64,000 nucleotides of DNA, taken from NCBI RefSeq assembly GCF_002224285.1, contig NZ_CP022436.1, positions 4,960,001-5,024,000 on the forward strand. Reading direction: 5' to 3'. The position numbers were made by a program, and so were the translations under genes. Numbering within the stretch: position 1 is the stretch's first letter; each line of letters opens with the position of its first letter. Below the pieces are notes generated by a model that made no database searches, was not told where the DNA came from, and saw nothing but the letters and a program-made list of their open reading frames with translations. Of the stretch, positions 57,880 through 64,000 are shown one piece after another. The DNA comes from Arthrobacter sp. YN (GTDB lineage: Bacteria > Actinomycetota > Actinomycetes > Actinomycetales > Micrococcaceae).

Positions 57880-58572
57880 TCAGTAATCAGGGTTGCTCGG
57901 CACCACAAGCCCGGTCTCGTAGGCGTAAACCACCACCTGCACCCGGTCCCGCAACTGGAGTTTGCTCAGGATCCGGCGGACGTGGGTCTTGACGGTCGCC
58001 TCGGAGAGGAAGAACTTATGGGCGATCTCCGCGTTGGACAGGCCCTCGGCGATGGTGGTGAGGATCTCGGTTTCGCGTGGCGTGAGATCGTCCAGCAACG
58101 GGTCCCGGTGGGGAGTTGGTGGCTGCCCGGGCAGGGCGCCTCCACGAACATACGTTTCCAGGAGCCGCTGCGTCACACGGGGAGCCACCACGGCATCGCC
58201 GCTGGCCACGAGGCGCACAGCGTGGACCAGTTCCGAGGGTGCAACGTCCTTGAGCAGGAAGGCGGAGGCACCGGCCTGCAAACCGGTGAAGGCATACTCA
58301 TCGAGGTCGAAGGTAGTAAGGATGATGACCCGTGCCTCGGACCCGGAATCCGAGATCCGTCGCGTTGCCTCAATCCCGTCCATGGTGGGCATCCGCACGT
58401 CCATCAGGATCACATCCGGCGCGAGTGCTTCTACTTGGCGTACGGCTTCGACGCCATCGGACGCCTCGCCGACTACATGGAAGTCGTCCTCGCCTTCCAG
58501 AATGAGCCGGAAGCCCATCCGAAGCAGTGGCTGATCATCCACGAGCAGCACTTTGATGATGTCTTCTGTCAT
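57880..58572 (-). CDS. NarL/LuxR-family response regulator
   Basis: This 230-residue protein has a receiver domain with the phospho-accepting Asp58 (DVILMDVRMP), and a C-terminal LuxR-type HTH (LTPRETEILTTIAEGLSNAEIAHKFFLSEATVKTHVRRILSKLQLRDRVQVVVYAYETGL). It is the partner of the kinase gene that overlaps its start by 4 nt, and lies at the end of a four-gene unit with the ABC exporter. Confidence 0.95.
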   Translation of the reverse strand: MTEDIIKVLLVDDQPLLRMGFRLILEGEDDFHVVGEASDGVEAVRQVEALAPDVILMDVRMPTMDGIEATRRISDSGSEARVIILTTFDLDEYAFTGLQAGASAFLLKDVAPSELVHAVRLVASGDAVVAPRVTQRLLETYVRGGALPGQPPTPHRDPLLDDLTPRETEILTTIAEGLSNAEIAHKFFLSEATVKTHVRRILSKLQLRDRVQVVVYAYETGLVVPSNPDY

Positions 58573-59858
58573 GATTCCCCCTTGTCGCCGGCCCAGCGGA
58601 GCTCGGCGTGAACTGCCCAGCCTCCCCTTTTGCTGGGGCCGGCAGTAACGATTCCAGCATAAATTCCGGCGCGTTCATTCATTCCTGCGATGCCCTGCCC
58701 GGTGCCCAGGCTGCCCACGGGTTCGCTGCCGCCCTCCACGGTTCCACGACCGTCGTCGTGTACGTCAATGGTGACCAGATCGGCGTCCCGCGCCACCTGG
58801 ACGTCAACGCGGCTCAGTGAGCGGCCGTACCGCAGGACGTTGGTCAGCGACTCTTGCACAATCCGGTAGACGGTGAGTTCAAAGGCGGGATCGGCCGGTA
58901 ATCCAGGGCCTGTGTGCGCATAATGCAGCGGCAGACCCGCGGTCCGGAAGCCATCCAGGAGCTTCGAGAGGTTGTGCCCGGATTCCAGGGGCGTGAGCGG
59001 TGCCGGCCGCCCCGAGTCGTCGCGAAGGACGCCCAGCACGCGGCGCATATCGGCCAAGGCGGTCCTGCCGGTCCGGGACAATTCGCCCAGGACCTCGGCG
59101 GCGCGCTCCGGATTCTTCCTGACCACCACGGCAGCACCGTCCGACAGGCTGACCATCACCGTCAGGGAGTGTGCCACGACGTCGTGCATCTCGCGGGCGA
59201 TCCTGTTCCGCTCGGTCACCTTGCCCAGATGGGTGGTGCGGGCTGCCCAGGCAGCGATCTCGGCCTCATGCTCCCGCCGCTGGCGCACGGAAATACCAAT
59301 GCCGGTGGCCAGGAGGTTGGACAACATGATGGTCACCGCGGTGGCGATGTTGTTGATCAGGTGGAAGTTCTCCGGGACCTCCTGCAGGGTGTCCATGCCG
59401 CTGGGAATCGTCCACATGAACAGATAAAGCAAGCTCAGGGGCAGGCTGGCGGCAACAAACACCACCAAAGCGAGGCTGCGCTTCCTGATGGATGCCACGG
59501 CGTACAGCGCAAACCACAGGCCCGCTGAGACGTTGGAACCCCACGGGTTCAGGATGGCGGCCGCAACCTCCAGAAGGACGACGGCGGCCACCACTTGAAG
59601 CGGGTACCGGCGCCTGAACATCAGCACAGCCGCGATCATCAGCAGCAGGGCCACCACCAGCCACTTGCCCTCGGCGATGGAAGTGATGATGGTGGGCAGG
59701 GCCAGGAGTACGTAGCAGAGGATCACCACGGCATCCATGGCGCGGGGGCGCTCATAGAAGTAGCGCCGGATGCGGCCCCTGCGGCGCTGGGTGATTTCAG
59801 CGAAGGACGCGTCCACCGTAGCGGTGGACGCGTCCTTCACCTGTGGAGCTTCAGTCAT
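58569..59858 (-). CDS. HisKA_3-type sensor histidine kinase
   Basis: The 429-residue kinase has several hydrophobic segments in the first ~190 residues (about six helices between 43 and 191, a 7TM-like input region), then the HisKA_3 dimerisation domain with His225 in REMHDVVAHSL, and a HATPase_c domain with an N box (VQESLTNVLRYG) and a DDGRG motif. This is the NarX/LiaS/DesK class. It overlaps the response regulator by 4 nt and lies 25 nt after the ABC permease, in one operon. Confidence 0.94.
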   Translation of the reverse strand: MTEAPQVKDASTATVDASFAEITQRRRGRIRRYFYERPRAMDAVVILCYVLLALPTIITSIAEGKWLVVALLLMIAAVLMFRRRYPLQVVAAVVLLEVAAAILNPWGSNVSAGLWFALYAVASIRKRSLALVVFVAASLPLSLLYLFMWTIPSGMDTLQEVPENFHLINNIATAVTIMLSNLLATGIGISVRQRREHEAEIAAWAARTTHLGKVTERNRIAREMHDVVAHSLTVMVSLSDGAAVVVRKNPERAAEVLGELSRTGRTALADMRRVLGVLRDDSGRPAPLTPLESGHNLSKLLDGFRTAGLPLHYAHTGPGLPADPAFELTVYRIVQESLTNVLRYGRSLSRVDVQVARDADLVTIDVHDDGRGTVEGGSEPVGSLGTGQGIAGMNERAGIYAGIVTAGPSKRGGWAVHAELRWAGDKGES

Positions 59859-59883
59859 GGATTGAGCCTAGACGGCAACCGTC

Positions 59884-60735
59884 CTAGACGTCCCGCTTCT
59901 TCAGCAGGAGCATGGCCAGCGCAACCGGTACAACAACCCAGGCACCCAGGACCAGCGCGGCCTGCCACGCTTCCAGCGTTTCAGGAACATGCTCGACGGC
60001 GGTCATCGGGGTGATGGTGCTGGTGGGGAGGTACTTGTTGGCTTCCTTGAAGAAATCGCCGGGAATGAGCTGGAAGGCGATCGGCGCAACGAACAGCAGT
60101 CCCACCAGGCTCATGATGCCGCCGGCCGAGTTCCGGACGATGGTTCCAAGGGCCATGCCGATGGCTGCTACTGCTGCCACGTAGAGGCTGTTGACCAGGA
60201 GGAGCTTGACGGACTGCGAGCTGCCAAGGTCCAGCTTGAGGTCGTAGTTATCCACGATCGGGAGGGACACCAGGCCGGCAATGTAGATGGACACGGCCGT
60301 CAGCAGGAAGGCGCTGACCATGACCACAATGAGCTTGGCCAGGAACGGTGAGAGCCGCTTGGGGACGGCGGCAAACGTGGAGCGTGCCATGCCGGTGGTG
60401 AATTCGGAGCTCATCAGCAGGACACCCAAGGAGCCGAGGATGAGCTGGGCGAACGAGATGCCCGAGGTGGGAATGCTGACGGCCAGGTCCCCGCCCTGGG
60501 CGGCCATGGCAGCCGCGGCTTCGGGATCGTTGGCAACCTGCTCAGCAAACTGCCCGGTTCCCCAGGCCGAGAGGGCGGCGAAACCCACCATCACCAAGGC
60601 TGTGGAGGCCAAAAGGATCAAAGTGGACATCAGCGTGCGGAACTTGATGAATTCCGAGTTCAGCACGCGGTGGAATGCCGGTCCAGGACCGACGGAGTTA
60701 CGGATGGACTTACGGTCCATAGTGGTGGTGCTCAT
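59884..60735 (-). CDS. ABC-2-type membrane permease
   Basis: The real start is ATG 60735, 2 nt after the ATPase stop; the longer frame to 61191 runs antisense to other sequence. This ~283-residue protein has about six transmembrane helices and ABC-2 features: an N-terminal cytoplasmic helix (FHRVLNSEFIKFRTLMST), a periplasmic-type middle (LVMVGFAALSAWGTGQFAEQVANDPEAAAAMAAQGGDLAVSIPTSGISFAQLILGSLGVLLMSSEFTTGM) and a terminal helix pair. It is the membrane half of the ABC exporter. Confidence 0.87.
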   Translation of the reverse strand: MSTTTMDRKSIRNSVGPGPAFHRVLNSEFIKFRTLMSTLILLASTALVMVGFAALSAWGTGQFAEQVANDPEAAAAMAAQGGDLAVSIPTSGISFAQLILGSLGVLLMSSEFTTGMARSTFAAVPKRLSPFLAKLIVVMVSAFLLTAVSIYIAGLVSLPIVDNYDLKLDLGSSQSVKLLLVNSLYVAAVAAIGMALGTIVRNSAGGIMSLVGLLFVAPIAFQLIPGDFFKEANKYLPTSTITPMTAVEHVPETLEAWQAALVLGAWVVVPVALAMLLLKKRDV

Positions 60736-60737
60736 GT

Positions 60738-61682
60738 CTATTTCCCTCCGGCCTGGGCGGGAACCGAGGCCCCGGTGGTGATGTGCGAGTGGTATTCCAC
60801 CTCGTCCTTGGTCAGTTCCATGTACGCCTCTTCCAGGCTTGCCTGGAGCGGAGTGAGCTCGTACACCATGACCTGGTTTTCCAGGGCGGTCCTGGCGATG
60901 CCCCGGGGGTCCAGTCCGGACACCTCGAGGAGTTCGCGCTCGTGGACCTCCACGGAAACGCCGGTTCCGGCCAGGAGCTGCATGAGGCGTTCCGGCTGGT
61001 CGGTGCGGACACGGGTCCGTGCGTGGCCTTTGCCGGTAATGATTTCGGCGATGGGCGCATCGGCAATGATCTTGCCGCGGCCGATCACGATCAGGTGGTC
61101 TGCTGTCAGTGCCATCTCGCTCATGAGGTGGCTGGAAAGGAAGACCGTGCGGCCCTCGGAGGCCAGGTACTTCACGAGGTTGCGGACCCACACCACACCT
61201 TCAGGGTCCAGGCCGTTGACGGGCTCATCCAGAATGATGGTCTGCGGATCGCCCAGCAGCGCAGCGGCAATGCCGAGGCGCTGACCCATTCCGAGCGAGA
61301 ATCCCTTGACCTTCTTCTTTGCTACATCGCCCAGGCCGGTCATTTCAATGACTTCGCGGACCCTGCTCTTGGGGATGCTGTGCGTCGCTGCCATGGCGAG
61401 CAGGTGGTTGTACGCGGTGCGGCTCGTGTGAACTGCCTTGGCGTCCAGGAGGGCGCCGATCTCGCGGAGCGGTGCTTTGTGCTGGGCGAATGGTTCACCA
61501 TTCACCGTCACAGAGCCCGACGACGGAGCGTCCAGCCCCATGATCATGCGCATGGTGGTGGACTTGCCGGCACCGTTCGGACCCAGGAAGCCGGTCACCC
61601 GTCCAGCCTGGACAGTGAAACTGACACCGCCGACGGCGGTCTTCTCGCCGTAGACCTTGGTCAGGCCTTTTGCTTCGATCAT
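60738..61682 (-). CDS. ABC transporter ATP-binding protein
   Basis: The start is ATG 61682, with GAGGAGGGA 9 nt upstream. The 314-residue ATPase has Walker A GPNGAGKS (residues 34-41), the signature LGMGQ, and Walker B TIILDEPVNGLDPEG with the D loop. The C-terminal ~90 residues form the DrrA-like extension seen in ABC-2 exporters that move lipids, peptides or antibiotics. It is the first gene of a four-gene minus-strand unit: ATPase, permease, kinase, regulator. Confidence 0.94.
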   Translation of the reverse strand: MIEAKGLTKVYGEKTAVGGVSFTVQAGRVTGFLGPNGAGKSTTMRMIMGLDAPSSGSVTVNGEPFAQHKAPLREIGALLDAKAVHTSRTAYNHLLAMAATHSIPKSRVREVIEMTGLGDVAKKKVKGFSLGMGQRLGIAAALLGDPQTIILDEPVNGLDPEGVVWVRNLVKYLASEGRTVFLSSHLMSEMALTADHLIVIGRGKIIADAPIAEIITGKGHARTRVRTDQPERLMQLLAGTGVSVEVHERELLEVSGLDPRGIARTALENQVMVYELTPLQASLEEAYMELTKDEVEYHSHITTGASVPAQAGGK

Positions 61683-61829
61683 GGAAGCGTTCCCTCCTCG
61701 GAGCACATGAGTGTGCGGATGAGTTTTGAATGTACTCACCACGCTACTCATGGAGGGAACGTAAATCGCCGGTCTCAGGGATGATTCAGGGTTCAGTCAG
61801 GGTAGTCCTCGCGGATGACCCGCTCCGCT

Positions 61830-63332
61830 TCAGCCGGCCGGGAGCGGCGAGTACACGCGCAGCTCGCGCGGTTTCACGGTGAAGGTGGCACTGCGCACCC
61901 CGGGCTTCGGTTCGCCGTCCACCGCCAGGACCAGGGGCTGCCCGATCGCCTCCACGGTGATGGTGGTGGCCTCGGTCAGGTGGGTGACTTTGGAGGCAGC
62001 AACCGTGCCGGTCACTACCGCCCACAGCAGCCGCGCACGGGCGAACGGCTCGTCCGCTGTGATCATCCGCAGATCGAAAACCCCGTCGTCAAGCACGGGC
62101 CGGCGAAGCGGTGCGTGGTCGCTGGGATAGAACCTTCCCCGTCCCATGTAGAGGATCCAGAGCTTGTGCTTAACCCCGCCCACGGTGAGCGTGGTGGGGG
62201 AGTTCACTCCGAAGGTGCGCAGCGATGCCACCACGCTGGCCAGCGGCTTACCCATAGCCGGCTGCAGTCGTTCCCGGCGACGAACCAGGTTCGGATACAC
62301 GCCTACGCTGGCGGTGTTCAACATGGCCAGCTCCGTAGTTTCGGGCGTCTCAGGCAGGCCACGCTGCACCACTACATGCCCCAGGTCAACCGCGGCTGCC
62401 TGCCCCTTGGTTACCGCCTCAATGGCGTCGTCGATAGAGCTGGTGCCGAGGTCGCGGGCAAAATGGTTGAGGGTTCCGCCGGGCAGCACAAGCAGCGGCA
62501 GTGAATGTTCGACGGCGGCCGCGGCGGCAGTGCCCACCGTTCCGTCTCCGCCCCACACGCCCAGCGCAACGGTGCCGGGCCGGGTGGCTGCGGCGTCTAT
62601 TTCCGCGGCGACGTCGTCCCCCTCCGCGATTTCACGTATATGCGCTTTGGGGAATATAACTCGGAGAAGCTCACCGGTTTCGGGGGAGTAGGACCCTCCA
62701 AGGACGTTGACCGCAATACTCAGCCCCTCGCCGTCGGCGATAGCGGGAGCTTCTGCAGGCGTTCGGCGCGGCGTTGGTTCTGCGGGCTTGGCGGGCCACC
62801 ACCGGCGCGTCAGTAGCGCCGCGCCTGCTCCCAAGGCCGAACCGAAGACCACATCGGAGGGCCAATGGGCTCCCGTATGAACGCGGGAATAGGCAACACC
62901 TGCGGCAAGGGGCGCCAGCACCGTGCCGAGTGCCGGTGAAACCATCCCGGCACCCACGGCGAAAGCTACCGCAGAGGCAGAATGCCCGGACGGCATCGAT
63001 GAGCTGGTTGGCTGCGGGTTCACGAAGCGAAACAGCGGCAGGTGCTCAGGAAGCGGGCGCCGCCGGGGGAGTACCCGCTTGAAGATGACGTTGGTGACGC
63101 CTGAAGCAACGCCCAAGGCCAACACGCCATGAAGAGCCGCCCTGCGCGGTTTCCCCGGGAACGCGGACATGATTCCGGCAATCCCGAACCAGAGCTTTCC
63201 CTTGGTGGCCGCGGACGAAAGCCTTCTGAAGAAGACATCGTGGTCGCCCTGGGGCTGCCTGGAGACAGCCCGGACCAGAAAGTGGTCGAATCCTGCAACT
63301 CGTCTGGGGGCCTTGCCCACGATGCCTCGCAT
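61830..63332 (-). CDS. Bifunctional PAP2 phosphatase/diacylglycerol-kinase-like protein
   Basis: The start is ATG 63332 (frame open to 63377). The ~500-residue protein has an N-terminal PAP2 domain with KRVLPRRRP (Lys85-Pro93), the PSGH motif (114-117) and SRVHTGAHWPSDV (Arg150, His156), then a lipid-kinase domain with GVWGGDGTVGTAAAAAVEHSLPLLVLPGGTLNHFARDLG and a C-terminal YegS-like beta domain. The PAP2 part removes a phosphate from a lipid phosphate and the kinase part adds one, so the enzyme may cycle or replace a lipid group. It is divergent from another PAP2 gene at the window end. Confidence 0.9.
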   Translation of the reverse strand: MRGIVGKAPRRVAGFDHFLVRAVSRQPQGDHDVFFRRLSSAATKGKLWFGIAGIMSAFPGKPRRAALHGVLALGVASGVTNVIFKRVLPRRRPLPEHLPLFRFVNPQPTSSSMPSGHSASAVAFAVGAGMVSPALGTVLAPLAAGVAYSRVHTGAHWPSDVVFGSALGAGAALLTRRWWPAKPAEPTPRRTPAEAPAIADGEGLSIAVNVLGGSYSPETGELLRVIFPKAHIREIAEGDDVAAEIDAAATRPGTVALGVWGGDGTVGTAAAAAVEHSLPLLVLPGGTLNHFARDLGTSSIDDAIEAVTKGQAAAVDLGHVVVQRGLPETPETTELAMLNTASVGVYPNLVRRRERLQPAMGKPLASVVASLRTFGVNSPTTLTVGGVKHKLWILYMGRGRFYPSDHAPLRRPVLDDGVFDLRMITADEPFARARLLWAVVTGTVAASKVTHLTEATTITVEAIGQPLVLAVDGEPKPGVRSATFTVKPRELRVYSPLPAG

Positions 63333-63408
63333 TACTTCACAGTATCGCCTGCACACCCCCGCAGAGGGGCTGCCCATGCCGTCCGCCTGCCGTGGCTACG
63401 ATGAATGG
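63333..63408. promoter_or_regulatory. Divergent promoter region between two PAP2 genes
   Basis: This 76-bp gap separates the minus-strand PAP2/kinase gene (ATG 63332) from the plus-strand PAP2 gene (ATG 63409). Two outward-facing promoters must fit within it or extend into the coding starts. I see no clear palindrome or operator. Confidence 0.4.
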
Positions 63409-64000
63409 ATGATTCGTGTCCTGCTTCCACGTCGACAGCCCGGGTGGCAACTGGTTGTCCCGGCCGTGCTGCTTCTCCTTGCCTTCATGGTGCCGGGCAT
63501 CATGATCCTGGCCGGACAGGGCGAGCCTGCGTTCAACGGCGTTGACACCACCTGGCAGGCCTTCACCTTTACTCTGCATTCGCCCTTCTGGGACGGCGTG
63601 AACGCGGTACTCAACTGGGCGGGCTACGCCGGGATCCTGGTATTCCACGTGGTGCTCGCCCTTGCGCTCCTGGTCTGGCAACGGCCCATGGGAGCAGTCT
63701 TTGCCGCGACCTCCGGCGTCATCGCACTGGCCCTGACGCAGCTGGCCAAAGCCGTGGTGGGTCGGGACAGGCCCCAGGGCGCTCAGGTCCTCACAGATAC
63801 CGGCTCATACCCCTCGGGGCATGTATCGGCCACCACTGCGTTCCTCATGGTTTTGGCCATCCTGCTGGGACGCTGGTGGATGACCTTGCTGGCTGCCGTA
63901 GGTGTCATAGCCATGATGGTCAGCCGCACCTATCTCTCGGCACATTGGCTCAGCGATGTCCTTGGCGGCGCCTGCCTTGCTGCCGGTGTCGTCCTGATCA
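63409..64000 (+). CDS. PAP2-family phosphatase, truncated by window end
   Basis: This frame stays open from ATG 63409 to the last base, giving at least 197 residues. There are five or six transmembrane helices (for example VVPAVLLLLAFMVPGIMIL) and the three PAP2 signatures: KAVVGRDRP, YPSGHVSATTAF and SRTYLSAHWLSDVLGG. It belongs to the membrane lipid-phosphatase group (PgpB/undecaprenyl-pyrophosphatase-like) that removes phosphate from lipid phosphates outside the cytosol. It is divergent from the PAP2/kinase gene, 76 nt apart. The C-terminus lies beyond the window. Confidence 0.9.
   Translation, partial: MIRVLLPRRQPGWQLVVPAVLLLLAFMVPGIMILAGQGEPAFNGVDTTWQAFTFTLHSPFWDGVNAVLNWAGYAGILVFHVVLALALLVWQRPMGAVFAATSGVIALALTQLAKAVVGRDRPQGAQVLTDTGSYPSGHVSATTAFLMVLAILLGRWWMTLLAAVGVIAMMVSRTYLSAHWLSDVLGGACLAAGVVLI

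Noticed and set aside
59884..61191. 435-codon minus-strand ORF covering the ABC permease and extending over the ATPase gene
   Set aside because: The permease begins at ATG 60735; the extra N-terminal part is Arg/Pro/His-rich and overlaps the ATPase coding region in another frame.
1..64000. CRISPR array, prophage or insertion sequence
   Set aside because: I found no regularly spaced repeats, no phage structural or integrase genes and no transposase or terminal inverted repeats.

Overview
The window looks like a chromosomal segment from a high-GC Gram-positive actinobacterium, most likely Arthrobacter/Paenarthrobacter (Micrococcaceae). The reasons are strong GC bias at third positions, many GTG/TTG or leaderless starts, a WXG100 protein, the rpsF-ssb-rpsR-rplI cluster with dnaB nearby, DUF6297, AztD and CGNR proteins, and lineage-typical protein sequences. 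All identifications come from reading the translated sequence; no database search was run.

Layout. 0-3.7 kb: a YdcF-like membrane protein, then a poorly conserved patch holding a LacI-regulator tail remnant, a secreted protein split by one in-frame TGA, a small membrane protein and an orphan ORF. 3.7-10 kb: an alpha/beta hydrolase, a large secreted beta-propeller/VCBS protein, and a complete copper cassette (CsoR, CopZ, CopA) behind twin CsoR-type palindromes. 10-21.5 kb: an orphan WXG100 protein, transporters (EamA, MATE), a CGNR regulator, DoxX, an AztD-type zinc chaperone behind a Zur-like box, a stand-alone PEP-utilizer swivel domain with an unknown partner, a double-hotdog thioesterase and an EEP phosphatase. 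21.5-28.5 kb: an OmpR-type two-component pair, a VOC protein, a lipoprotein and dnaB. The 590-bp region upstream of dnaB is rich in DnaA boxes and is followed by two membrane-anchored proteins with L7/L12-CTD-like tails. 28.5-43.9 kb: MepB, an FMN reductase, three hydrolases/acetyltransferases, a CaiB-type CoA transferase with HMG-CoA lyase, a variant lipid kinase, an IclR regulator, an ABC ATPase with its DUF6297 membrane partner, and PhzF. 43.9-46.5 kb: the rplI-rpsR-ssb-rpsF operon (minus strand), YnfA and tRNA-Leu(GAG). 46.6-64 kb: small membrane proteins, a GABA-type permease, M18 aminopeptidase, a secreted intradiol dioxygenase, a cyclase unit flanked by two IclR regulators, an alanine racemase/permease/Lrp group, an ABC exporter with a NarL-type two-component system, and two divergent PAP2 phosphatases (one fused to a diacylglycerol-kinase domain, one cut by the window end).

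Functional themes. Metal homeostasis is represented by copper efflux, zinc scavenging and a cysteine-free S18. Envelope and lipid turnover is represented by the PAP2/DAGK proteins and exporters with sensors. Catabolic modules include the CoA transferase/HMG-CoA lyase pair, the cyclase/dioxygenase region and the racemase/permease/Lrp group. The replication and translation core includes dnaB, ssb and ribosomal proteins S6, S18 and L9. I see no CRISPR array, prophage, insertion sequence or rRNA gene.
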